Assembly (NCBI GenBank): GCA_934661735.1
Contig: CAKUJN010000046.1
Span: 1-16,521 of the forward strand
From: an uncultured Oscillospiraceae bacterium
GTDB lineage: Bacteria > Bacillota > Clostridia > Oscillospirales > Oscillospiraceae
Direction of reading: 5' to 3'
Length of the DNA stretch: 16,521 bases
Positions 1-7,556 of this stretch are shown one piece after another (within the stretch, counting starts at the first letter, position 1; the number at the start of each line of letters is the position of its first letter). A program made the translations under genes and the position numbers. A model generated the notes under the pieces. The model saw only the letters and a list, made by a program, of their open reading frames with translations, searched no databases and was not told the DNA's origin.

Positions 1-26
1 CGCGCTGACGCGCGCGGTTTTTATTT
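1..26 (+). terminator. Right part of a terminator cut by the window edge
   Basis: Bases 1-5 (CGCGC) pair with 10-14 (GCGCG) around a TGAC loop; 15-17 (CGG) would pair with CCG just outside the window, and a T-rich tail follows at 18-26. This is the shape of an intrinsic terminator for an unseen plus-strand gene to the left. The missing left arm is inferred. Confidence 0.45.
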
Positions 27-172
27 AACGCCCTGACGGGCGCAGAATTGCAACCATTCCAATAGCTTTCAGTTCCGACAAATGTACTACACGCAGTTGC
101 GGATAGACAGCAGCAGATTTCGTTTCTGCTCATTTCCGAAATACTCGGCCAATCTCGTTCATGCACAGCACC

Positions 173-206
173 TTGTAGGGGCCGATGCCCACATCGGCCC
201 CTACAA
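173..206. repeat. Palindromic repeat unit, copy 1
   Basis: A perfect 15-bp inverted repeat (173-187 with 192-206) around a 4-base loop CCCA. Read on the minus strand, 174-200 is identical over 27 bases, loop included, to 549-575 on the plus strand, so the two form an inverted pair about 350 bases apart. The outer arms (TTGTAGGGG) are complete only in this copy. Confidence 0.8.
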
Positions 207-453
207 ACGTTTACAATAGAACGTAAATATTGTGGCACCATCGGCGAATGCGTAGATACGTTGTTGTTTCCACGGCAGCGTGTTTTACCATCCCCTTGCG
301 TGGCAACTGTTTCCGATGGGAGCGTTGTTCCACGCAGGCGCCGCTGTAGTTCAGATCTGTAGAAAGTTTATCGTATGCTGGCCGCAGCGTTCTTCTACGG
401 GCTCATTCTGTGGCACTGCGGTACAATCCGATTCGCTTCCGGCGTCTCTTTTT

Positions 454-487
454 GCATACTTTTTCTGACAAGCCAGAAAAAGTATGC
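454..487. repeat. Perfect 14-bp stem-loop
   Basis: Bases 454-467 (GCATACTTTTTCTG) are the exact reverse complement of 474-487, with a 6-base loop ACAAGC. No gene lies next to it, so it is probably a repeat unit rather than a gene terminator. Its ATACTTTT..TGACAAGC core resembles the hairpin at 12475-12506. Confidence 0.7.
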
Positions 488-548
488 CCGCGGAGCGACG
501 GTTGCAGTGTCACTGCAAAAAAGGCATTTCCGGTGAATCCGGACTAAA

Positions 549-575
549 GGGCCGATGTGGGCATCGGCCCCTACA
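549..575. repeat. Palindromic repeat unit, copy 2 (inverted)
   Basis: GGGCCGATG (549-557) pairs with CATCGGCCC (562-570) around a TGGG loop, followed by CTACA. The 27 bases match the minus strand of 174-200 exactly. The left outer arm has decayed (ACTAAA in place of TTGTAG), so the palindrome is shorter than in copy 1. Confidence 0.75.
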
Positions 576-673
576 GAGAGCGGGGATTCTGGCGCAACAG
601 AAAAAGTGGGTCTGCGAAGCAACAGCTGCGGTATCACCGCAAATTCGGCACCTTCGGTGTCAGTCGGAAACCC

Positions 674-706
674 AAAAGCGCCGCAGGCGTAGCCTGCGGC
701 GCTTTT
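674..706 (-). terminator. Terminator after era (bidirectional shape)
   Basis: A perfect 15-bp stem (674-688 with 692-706), loop GTA, with A-rich and T-rich ends so either strand could use it. On the minus strand the stem starts directly after the era stop codon (709-707), leaving no spacer. It closes the minus-strand operon. Confidence 0.85.
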
Positions 707-1597
707 TCAATCATTCTGATATCCGAAATTGCTGATGAGATACTGACTGTCGCGCCAGTTTTCCTTGACGCGCACCCACGTCTGCAAAAATACCTTTGTC
801 CCCATAAAGCGTTCACAGTCGGCACGCGCCTGCGTGCTGATTTTTTTCAGCATCGCGCCGTTTTTCCCGATGATTATGCCCTTGTGGCTGGCCTTTTCAC
901 AGTAGATTGTCGCGTCGATATCGATGATGCCGTCGTCGCGCTCGGAGAATTTCGTAATCTCCACCGCCGTGCCGTGCGGGATTTCCCGCTCCAGATTCCA
1001 CAGCAGCTTTTCACGGATGATCTCGGCCATGACCTGCTTTTCCGGCTGGTCTGTGACCATGTCGTCTGGGAAGAACTGCGGCCCCTCCACGGCAAATTTT
1101 TCGCACTCGGTCAGAAGCTCCGCCACACCGTCATGCCACTTTGCGCTGACCGGAATGACGGCCGCGAAATCCAGCTTCTCCTGATACGCCGCGATCACCG
1201 GCAGAAGCGCTTCCTTTTCCACCGTGTCAATCTTGTTGATCACCAGAATACACGGCGCGCCGCCGGCCCTGATCTGCTCAATCAGCTCCTGCTCCTGCTG
1301 CCCGACGTTCGCAATCGGCTCTACCATCAGAATCACCGCGTCCACGTCCGCCACCGACTGCCGCACGACGTTCACCATATAGTCTCCCAGCTTTGTCCGC
1401 GGCCGATGGAAGCCGGGCGTGTCCACAAACACCAGCTGACAGTCCTTCCGGTTGAGAATCGCGCAGATGCGGTTTCGGGTTGTCTGCGGCTTGTGTGAGA
1501 CAATCGTAATCTTTTCCCCCACAATGGCGTTTGTCAGCGTCGACTTGCCGACGTTCGGCCGTCCGGCAATCGTAATCATCGCGGTTTTCTGCTTCAT
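707..1597 (-). CDS. era: GTPase Era, ribosome assembly factor
   Basis: A 296-residue protein of normal Era length. The GTPase domain shows G1 GRPNVGKST (residues 12-20), the TTRNR switch region, G3 DTPG, G4 NKID and G5 SAK. The C-terminal KH domain carries GIIIGKNG, the RNA-contact loop. Era binds the 3' end of 16S rRNA and assists 30S maturation at the membrane-cytosol interface; this is family knowledge. The ATG at 1597 is supported by AGGAG about 7 bases upstream and overlaps the stop of the acetyltransferase gene (ATGA), so translation is probably coupled. It is the last gene of the yqfC operon, directly followed by a terminator. recO, its usual downstream neighbour in Bacillus, is absent here. 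Confidence 0.97.
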   Translation of the reverse strand: MKQKTAMITIAGRPNVGKSTLTNAIVGEKITIVSHKPQTTRNRICAILNRKDCQLVFVDTPGFHRPRTKLGDYMVNVVRQSVADVDAVILMVEPIANVGQQEQELIEQIRAGGAPCILVINKIDTVEKEALLPVIAAYQEKLDFAAVIPVSAKWHDGVAELLTECEKFAVEGPQFFPDDMVTDQPEKQVMAEIIREKLLWNLEREIPHGTAVEITKFSERDDGIIDIDATIYCEKASHKGIIIGKNGAMLKKISTQARADCERFMGTKVFLQTWVRVKENWRDSQYLISNFGYQND

Positions 1598-2127
1598 TTC
1601 GCTTCTCCTAAGTAAAATTCAAAATACATCTGATCCTCGGCGCGGTTTTCGTGTCCGCCGTCAATTTTTCCTGCCGTGCCGCCCATTTTCTCATAAAAGC
1701 GCCGCGCCGGCACGTTGTGAATATTGCAGCCGCAGAAAAATCTGTCCGCCCCGTGTGCACGCGCCGCACAGCGCACCTGTTCAAAAATACGTCTCCCGAG
1801 GCCCATACGCTGATACGGCGGCAGCAAATACAGCGCGTTCAGACAGAACGAAAAATCCTTGTACGCCCCATAGCTCGGCGCGCCGAAGCTGAAATAGCCT
1901 GCGCACGTCCTGCCATCCATTACCAACCAGATTTCCTGTGATGCGTCCTGCGTCTGCGCGCGCCAGCGCACCGTCTGCGCCGCATAGTCATATCCGTCAA
2001 TCCACGCATCCGGATAAATTCCACGGTATGCCGCATCCCACGCGTCGTGCCGCGCACGCGCCAGCATTTCCGCGTCGTCCGGCCGCGCTCGCCGGAACAT
2101 AATCTGTCCAACCTGCACGCCGTTCAT
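1594..2127 (-). CDS. GNAT-family N-acetyltransferase
   Basis: A 177-residue GNAT acetyltransferase. The N-terminus (FRRARPDDAEMLARARHDAW) fits the first strand and helix of the fold, and the acetyl-CoA pyrophosphate loop is visible as QRMGLGRRIFEQV in motif A, followed by an NxxARRFYEKMGG segment typical of motif B. Substrate cannot be told from sequence; small molecules, antibiotics or protein N-termini are all possible. It overlaps ybeY (ATGA) and era (ATGA), so all three are probably translated together. An internal ATG at 2100 gives a start closer to family norm (MFRRARP), with only a weak ribosome site for either. It occupies the place of dgkA-cdd in the Bacillus order. It is not RimI by any clear signature. 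Confidence 0.9.
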   Translation of the reverse strand: MNGVQVGQIMFRRARPDDAEMLARARHDAWDAAYRGIYPDAWIDGYDYAAQTVRWRAQTQDASQEIWLVMDGRTCAGYFSFGAPSYGAYKDFSFCLNALYLLPPYQRMGLGRRIFEQVRCAARAHGADRFFCGCNIHNVPARRFYEKMGGTAGKIDGGHENRAEDQMYFEFYLGEAK

Positions 2128-2618
2128 CGCGGCAGCTCGATCTCGGCCAGAATGGCCTCCTCCCGCGCGCGCATCTGCCGCTTCATCTCGCCCTCGTCCA
2201 CATGGTCATAGCCCAGCAGATGCAGAATCGAGTGAATCGTCAGATAGCCGACCTCGCGCTTCGCGCTGTGGCCGAACTCCTGTGCCTGCGCCTGCGCGCG
2301 CTCAAGCGAAATGGCCATATCACCCAGCGGCACAAGTCCTGTCCCCACATCGATGTATTCGTCCCAGCTCTCCGGCAGCCTGCCCGCCGTCAGTGTAAAC
2401 ATCGGGAATGACAGCACATCCGTCGCCTTGTCGATCTGGCGGCTGGCCTTGTTGATGGCACGGATGGTCTCATCCGAGCAGACGTAGACGTTGATTTCAC
2501 ACGGCACATTCACGCCCTCCGCCTTCAGCGCCGCCTCGATGCAGCTGCGGATGTGGCGCCGGATCGTCAGATTCCCCAGCGCGTGCTTTTCAAAGGTAAT
2601 GGATATCCTATGTTCCAT
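2124..2618 (-). CDS. ybeY: Endoribonuclease YbeY (rRNA maturation factor)
   Basis: A 164-residue protein with the diagnostic metal site HSILHLLGYDH (HxxxHxxxxxH) and the upstream strand TDVLSFPM. YbeY is a single-strand-specific, zinc-dependent endoribonuclease family involved in 16S rRNA 3'-end maturation and ribosome quality control. The ATG at 2618 follows GAGG about 8 bases upstream and lies 2 bases after the phoH stop, a standard phoH-ybeY pair. Its last codons overlap the acetyltransferase start. A short insertion around TAGRLPESWDEY between the two conserved blocks is in keeping with Clostridia versions. Confidence 0.97.
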   Translation of the reverse strand: MEHRISITFEKHALGNLTIRRHIRSCIEAALKAEGVNVPCEINVYVCSDETIRAINKASRQIDKATDVLSFPMFTLTAGRLPESWDEYIDVGTGLVPLGDMAISLERAQAQAQEFGHSAKREVGYLTIHSILHLLGYDHVDEGEMKRQMRAREEAILAEIELPR

Positions 2619-2620
2619 TT

Positions 2621-3625
<1,005 letters not shown>

Positions 3626-3649
3626 CTGCATCATCCTTTTGCGCTGCGT

Positions 3650-4843
3650 TTACTCCGAACCGGCCCGCAGAATCCGCGCGCCGACCATGCGCGCGATCAT
3701 CTCCTCACACTCCAGAACGGAATACAGCCGAAGCTGTCCGCCCTCCCGCTCCATATGGAACTTCTGCGCGCAAATTTCACCGGCGATCATGTCCGCCTCT
3801 GCCGTGTCCAGCGTGCAGCGCTCCATAATCTGCCGTGCCCACGCCTCATCCACAGGCCCGCTGTGCGTATCATAACCGGAAATCCGCGTGATTTCAAGCG
3901 TTACGGGGAACGAATATCCGCCTGGGAGCGTCAGCGTCCGATATGTAGTCATTTTATCACAATTGCCCGCAGGAATTCCACTGTTTCCGAAAATATTCAC
4001 CCGTTTTCTTCCGATCACCAGACTGACTGCCGTCGAGCTTTTACCGTTCGTCTCCTTTTTCAGCGTCTCGGCCGGCAGAACCGTGCACCCGCGCCGCCAT
4101 GTGCGCGCGTAAATCTCGGCCAGCGCGCCGGATACCTGCACCTTGTATTCCCAGTCGGTGTAGGCCGAAACCAGCAGCTGTCCCTCCTGCACCACATCGC
4201 CTGCCTTGCACAGCGCGTTTCCCTCCAGCACCGTCACGCTTGTCAAAACGCCCGCGCGCGAGGCGACGACATTGCGCGGCGTGCGCCGGTCGTTGACCGG
4301 CTCCGGCTCCGGCCGTTCGCGCACGACCACCCGTGCGCAGCAGCCGTTCTGTGTAATCGTAAGCCATTGCAGCTTCGGAATCCGGCACAGCATGTGGTTT
4401 TTCACCCACTGGGGCTTGATGGACGGGCCGTAGACGCCGAAACCGATTCCAAGCTCCTCCAGCTCCCGCAGAATCAGCGCATCCGGCACGCTCTCGTTCC
4501 CGACCACCTCATAAAACAGCACAAATTTCGGTACGATCAGCGCCGCAGCCACCGCCAGCGCCAACAGCACCGGCAGATACCACCGCCGCAGCAGTCCGGA
4601 AAACGTCTGCCGGAAGCCGCCGCTTTTTATGACCTCCATCTCGCACATCGAGCGCTGCGCCGCCGCGCGCGCCTGCGCCAGATCGCGTCCGAGGATGGTC
4701 AGCTCCACCGTAAAATCGTCGCACCGGACCGGTTCGCGAAACGCGACGCGCCGCGTGGAGAGCGCGTTGAGGCTCCACTGCGGGCTTGCGCCCGTCATGC
4801 GGACGCGGTGCCACCCCAGCAGGAACCAGACGATTTTCCACAT
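3650..4843 (-). CDS. yqfD: Sporulation protein YqfD
   Basis: From the ATG at 4843 this is a 397-residue protein, matching the family length of about 400. It starts MWKIVWFLLGWHRVRMTG, as in YqfD (IV stage sporulation family), has a membrane segment near residues 90-110 (WYLPVLLALAVAAALIVPKFVLFYEVVGNESV), and a large extracytoplasmic domain with the conserved GIKPQW-like block (GPSIKPQWVKN). In Bacillus the gene is expressed in the mother cell and needed for efficient sporulation; the biochemical role is unknown. Its ATG overlaps the yqfC stop by one base (TGATG) with GGAGG 9 bases upstream, so coupling is likely. A longer frame reaching back to 4894 overlaps yqfC and is not needed. Confidence 0.93.
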   Translation of the reverse strand: MWKIVWFLLGWHRVRMTGASPQWSLNALSTRRVAFREPVRCDDFTVELTILGRDLAQARAAAQRSMCEMEVIKSGGFRQTFSGLLRRWYLPVLLALAVAAALIVPKFVLFYEVVGNESVPDALILRELEELGIGFGVYGPSIKPQWVKNHMLCRIPKLQWLTITQNGCCARVVVRERPEPEPVNDRRTPRNVVASRAGVLTSVTVLEGNALCKAGDVVQEGQLLVSAYTDWEYKVQVSGALAEIYARTWRRGCTVLPAETLKKETNGKSSTAVSLVIGRKRVNIFGNSGIPAGNCDKMTTYRTLTLPGGYSFPVTLEITRISGYDTHSGPVDEAWARQIMERCTLDTAEADMIAGEICAQKFHMEREGGQLRLYSVLECEEMIARMVGARILRAGSE

Positions 4844-5127
4844 CAGCGTCCGCCTCCGTCCAGCCGGATTTCGCGGATCGCGCCGCGCACGCACAGCCGC
4901 TCGCGGTGCATCTGCCGCAGTTCCAGCCCCTCGCCCTCAATCGTCACCGTTCCGATGTTCAGCGCGACCACGATCCGTTCCTTTTCATATTCCAGAATTC
5001 CGGTATGACAGTCCAGCGCGCACTCGCAAAAGCCGTTCAGCTCCAGATGCGGCACGCCTGCCGCCGCGTCGACCGGAAGCTCCAGCCGCTGCGCAATCCC
5101 CGTCAGAATTTTTCGTCCCTTTCCCAA
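4843..5127 (-). CDS. yqfC: Sporulation protein YqfC
   Basis: A small protein whose sequence (RKILTGIAQRLELPVDAAAGVPHLELNG ... GTVTIEGEGLELRQM) fits YqfC: a short amphipathic N-terminus, the LELP-D-GVP block, then beta-rich repeats; about 94 residues as in the family. The longest frame opens at a GTG (5136), but GAGGTGG lies 5 bases before a TTG at 5127, and the resulting start MGKGRKIL matches the family better, so TTG is chosen. Always paired with yqfD; expression in sporulating mother cells is known for Bacillus. It is the first gene of the minus operon. I could not identify a convincing sigma-E promoter upstream. Confidence 0.88.
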   Translation of the reverse strand: MGKGRKILTGIAQRLELPVDAAAGVPHLELNGFCECALDCHTGILEYEKERIVVALNIGTVTIEGEGLELRQMHRERLCVRGAIREIRLDGGGR

Positions 5128-5217
5128 GTCGTCCACCTCGCATTTCCGGCCGCAGCCTGTTCGGCCGTGCCGCCTGTCCTGTCATATCCTATGCCGCGCG
5201 GATGAAATCTTTCCGCC

Positions 5218-5239
5218 GCGCATAGAATTGCGCATAGAA
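5218..5239 (+). repeat. Tandem GCGCATAGAA repeat before the ylbJ-like gene
   Basis: GCGCATAGAA occurs at 5218-5227 and 5230-5239, a 12-base period, just before the ribosome site of the ylbJ-like gene. Each copy contains CATAGAA, which partly resembles the CATAnnnT -10 element of sporulation sigma-E promoters, but no good -35 sits at the right distance. It may be regulatory or chance. Confidence 0.35.
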
Positions 5240-5257
5240 CTGTGCGAGGTGACCGGT

Positions 5258-6349
5258 ATGAAACTGAAATCCGACCTTTCCGACATGCTGCGCGCGCTGG
5301 CGCTGGCATGCGCCATGCTTGCGCTGCTGCTGTTCCCGCAGCTCGCGTCCGCGGCCGTCGTCGACGCGCTGCATGTGTGCGGCAGCATGCTGCTGCCGTC
5401 GCTGTTTCCGTTTTTCGTCTGCTCCAATCTGCTCATCGCGCTTGAGCTCCACCGCTTTCCCGCTCGCGCGCTGCGGCGCGCGATGCCGCGCGCGTTTCAC
5501 GCCGCGCCCGACGGCGCGGCGGCGCTTGTACTCGGCCTTCTGGGCGGCTACCCCGCCGGCGCGCAGGCTGCCGCACAGCTGTACGCGCGCGGTGCCGTCT
5601 CCCGCGGGGAGGCTGAGCGCCTTGTCCGCTTCTGCAATAACGCCGGCCCCGGCTTTCTCTTCGGCGTGGTCGGCGCCGGCGTATTCCACAGCGCTGCGTG
5701 CGGCGCCGCACTGTATCTGATCCATATTCTCTCCGCCGTCGTCTGCGGCGTTCTGCTCCGTCCGGCGGCGCTTCCGCCGGATATCCCCGCCGCACAGGAC
5801 GCGCAGACGCGGCGCATATCGCCGGCCGCCGCGTTCACCGACTCCGTCCGCACCGCGGGGCAGACCGCGCTTCAGGTCTGCATGTTCGTCGTCGTATTCG
5901 GTGTGCTCTCGCGCTTTCTGCTTGCGCTGCTCCCAGCGCGGCTGCCGGAGAGCCTGCGCGTGCTGCTGTGCGGGATGCTCGAGCTCGGCAACGGCGCGGC
6001 GCTTCTGCGCGAAGCGGCGCTGCCGTTCGCCGTGAAATTCCCAATGGCGGCGTTTCTGCTCGGCTTCGGCGGGATTTCCGTCTGGGCGCAGACCGTTTCG
6101 CTTCTGACACCGCACGGCCTGCGCGCGGCAGGCTATCTTCCGGCGCGGCTTCTGCACGGCGCGCTCAGCGCGCTGCTGGCCATGTGCGCCGCGTTCGTTT
6201 TTCCACTCGAAGCGGCCGCACTGCCCGCCATGGCAGCAGAAACCGTAGCGTTCCGGCCGCTGCTCTCCGCGTTCATCCCCTCGGCTGTCAGTATTTTCGT
6301 CATTTTCCGGAATCTGATGACTGGAAATTCCCGCGCGGACGGTGTATAA
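5258..6349 (+). CDS. ylbJ: YlbJ-like sporulation integral membrane protein
   Basis: A 363-residue, strongly hydrophobic protein with about eight predicted membrane segments and the YlbJ hallmark GLLGGYPAGAQAAAQLY...RGEAERLVRFCNNAGPGFLFGVVGAGVF, within a nucleoside-recognition (Gate) type domain. In Bacillus YlbJ is a mother-cell protein needed for normal spore cortex and heat resistance; its transported substrate is not established. The ATG at 5258 has GAGGTG 6 bases upstream, so it is chosen over a TTG at 5228. It is divergent from yqfC, another sporulation gene, which suggests shared timing. GC content at third positions is extreme, even for this window. Slightly short against Bacillus YlbJ (about 400). 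Confidence 0.88.
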   Translation: MKLKSDLSDMLRALALACAMLALLLFPQLASAAVVDALHVCGSMLLPSLFPFFVCSNLLIALELHRFPARALRRAMPRAFHAAPDGAAALVLGLLGGYPAGAQAAAQLYARGAVSRGEAERLVRFCNNAGPGFLFGVVGAGVFHSAACGAALYLIHILSAVVCGVLLRPAALPPDIPAAQDAQTRRISPAAAFTDSVRTAGQTALQVCMFVVVFGVLSRFLLALLPARLPESLRVLLCGMLELGNGAALLREAALPFAVKFPMAAFLLGFGGISVWAQTVSLLTPHGLRAAGYLPARLLHGALSALLAMCAAFVFPLEAAALPAMAAETVAFRPLLSAFIPSAVSIFVIFRNLMTGNSRADGV

Positions 6350-6350
6350 T
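6322..6350 (+). promoter_or_regulatory. Possible promoter for the four-cysteine protein
   Basis: A perfect TATAAT (6345-6350) spans the ylbJ stop codon, with a poor -35 candidate TGGAAA (6322-6327) at 17-base spacing. Transcription would start near 6357, 25 bases before the start codon. It could give the small gene expression separate from ylbJ. The weak -35 keeps this tentative. Confidence 0.35.
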
Positions 6351-6381
6351 GGCCATACACTGATGAAAGGCGGTGCGTCCG

Positions 6382-6591
6382 TTGCTCTTCCGCAAAAAAA
6401 TCGACCGCGCGTGCAGCTACTGCCAGTTTGCCGGCAAGGTGGACGGCGAGTCCATGATCTGTCAGAAATACGGCGTTGTTCCGGCCGGACATCACTGCCG
6501 CAAGTTCCGCTACGACCCGCTCAAGCGCGTCCCCAGCCGCCCGAACGTCAAGCGCTTCGACCAGCTGGACGACAAGGATTATTCCCTGTAG
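6382..6591 (+). CDS. Small four-cysteine (zinc-ribbon-like) protein
   Basis: A 69-residue protein of unknown function. Cysteines at C11, C14, C27 and C39 (CSYC ... MIC ... HHC) suggest a metal site, flanked by a basic N-terminus (LFRKKIDRAC), a conserved-looking CRKFRYDPLKR block and an acidic end. Small proteins of this pattern occur in related gut Clostridia, from memory, as uncharacterised. The start is a judgement: a GTG at 6373 has its ribosome site AAAGG only 2 bases away, while a TTG at 6382 is spaced 8 bases from AAAGGCGG and gives the start MLFRKK. No signal peptide or membrane segment. It lies 32 bases after ylbJ and may be cotranscribed or use its own promoter; a terminator follows directly. 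Confidence 0.8.
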   Translation: MLFRKKIDRACSYCQFAGKVDGESMICQKYGVVPAGHHCRKFRYDPLKRVPSRPNVKRFDQLDDKDYSL

Positions 6592-6604
6592 CGTATCAAA
6601 ATCC

Positions 6605-6637
6605 ACCGCCCCCGACGGCAAACCCGTCGGGGGCGGT
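6605..6637. terminator. Bidirectional terminator between convergent genes
   Basis: A perfect 14-bp GC-rich stem (6605-6618 with 6624-6637) with a 5-base loop CAAAC. On the plus strand it is followed by CTCTTTATTT; on the minus strand by GGATTTTGA. It serves both the four-cysteine gene (stop at 6591) and the GerMN gene (stop at 6642). Confidence 0.92.
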
Positions 6638-6641
6638 CTCT

Positions 6642-7556
6642 TTATTTCACCGTAAACCAGCTGTCCTCCGGCGCAAATGTCTGCTGAAGGGTGCAATACT
6701 GCAGATCCTTGCCGCTGAGGAGGGAAATTGCCACACGGTCCACGCCGTCCTGCGCGCAAAGCGTCGCCGTGATGCACCGCACCGCCAGCTGCGCGCTCTG
6801 CACATCCGTGTCGCACAGCATAAAGCTGTCGGAAAGCACCACCGTACACACGCCGCCGTCCACACGCAGATCAACACACTGCGTTCCCTCTGGGATTTTC
6901 GTTTCCAGCGCGGTGGACGCCGGCCCGCGCAGCAGCTCGTCCAGCGCAAGCTCCGGCAGACTCTGCCCGCCGTCCGCGGGGATCTGCCGCCGCTCGGCGC
7001 GCAGCAGCCCGCTGTCCTTTTCGACAAAGTAGATATCCGCCCTGCGGCTTGGATACTCGGACGATTTGTCCGTCAGCACAAAGCTTGAGCGTGTAAAGCT
7101 GCTCTCCCGCTGTTCCGAAAGCATACTGCCGCTTGTCTCAATCCGGACGCTGCGCACAAAGCCCAGCTGCTCCAGCGTCAGCGTCAGACATGCGTTCGCC
7201 AGCGTCAGGCGCACGCCGGAAAGCTGCGCATACGCCTCCGACAGCCGTACCCGCAGCACGCCTCCATCCAGCCGGACGTCCGCGCACCGTGTTCCGTCGG
7301 GGAAGGGCGATACATAGTCCCAGCTGGTCGGACCGCTGAAATACTGCTCCAGAATGTCCGCAACCGTCCGGTCAAAGCGCACCAGATCCACCGTCTGATA
7401 CCCCAGCGCGCCAGTCTGATCATTGTGTCCGCCCTCGCGCGAGAGATAGTAAAACCGGATGGGATTCGCATACTGCGGCTGCTCCGCGGCCGCGCACCCG
7501 CACAGCAGCAGAAACGCCAGAAGCAGCGCCGTCAGCGCCGTAATTTTACGCCTCAC
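6642..7556 (-). CDS. GerMN-domain lipoprotein
   Basis: About 304 residues. The N-terminus is a lipoprotein signal with basic start, hydrophobic stretch and lipobox LLCGC. Two GerMN domains follow: the first ends with the SGPTSWDYVSPFPDGT block and a VRLSEAY motif, the second has LLRGPASTALETKIPEGT and VVLSDSF. GerMN domains occur in GerM (spore germination and sporulation in Bacillus) and in envelope lipoproteins linked to two-component systems such as LpqB; binding partner unknown. The longest start (ATG 7565) directly abuts AAGGAGG; a GTG at 7556, 9 bases away, gives MRRKITAL and is preferred. It overlaps the kinase end, so translation is coupled, suggesting it works with the kinase as an external sensor partner or as its output. 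Confidence 0.9.
   Translation of the reverse strand: MRRKITALTALLLAFLLLCGCAAAEQPQYANPIRFYYLSREGGHNDQTGALGYQTVDLVRFDRTVADILEQYFSGPTSWDYVSPFPDGTRCADVRLDGGVLRVRLSEAYAQLSGVRLTLANACLTLTLEQLGFVRSVRIETSGSMLSEQRESSFTRSSFVLTDKSSEYPSRRADIYFVEKDSGLLRAERRQIPADGGQSLPELALDELLRGPASTALETKIPEGTQCVDLRVDGGVCTVVLSDSFMLCDTDVQSAQLAVRCITATLCAQDGVDRVAISLLSGKDLQYCTLQQTFAPEDSWFTVK

Larger units (their letters stand above)
1..706. other. Gene-free, hairpin-rich intergenic region
   Basis: About 700 bases hold no convincing gene: short open frames lack ribosome binding sites, protein-like composition or recognisable motifs. Instead there are many inverted repeats: CGCCC/GGGCG at 29-42, a 15-bp stem at 173-206, a 14-bp stem at 454-487, an 8-bp near-continuous palindrome at 502-518, a 9-bp stem at 549-570, TGCGGT/ACCGCA at 627-641, and the 15-bp era terminator at 674-706. 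Such accumulations are common for dispersed intergenic repeats in Clostridia; whether these are dispersed in this genome cannot be seen here. Confidence 0.7.

Noticed and set aside
1..706. CRISPR array or tRNA in the repeat-rich left region
   Set aside because: Repeats are few, inverted and unevenly spaced with no regular spacers; no cloverleaf or TTCGA-type T arm was found.
280..735. Short plus- and minus-strand frames in the left intergenic region
   Set aside because: They cross hairpin repeats, lack ribosome sites, and translate to unstructured, non-protein-like sequence.
557..1498. A 313-codon plus-strand frame overlapping era
   Set aside because: Antisense to the full Era protein and running through the era terminator; no homology recognised.
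5189..6157. A 322-codon minus-strand frame across ylbJ
   Set aside because: Highly Arg/Ala/Gln-rich antisense reading of an extremely GC-rich gene; no ribosome site or recognisable domain.
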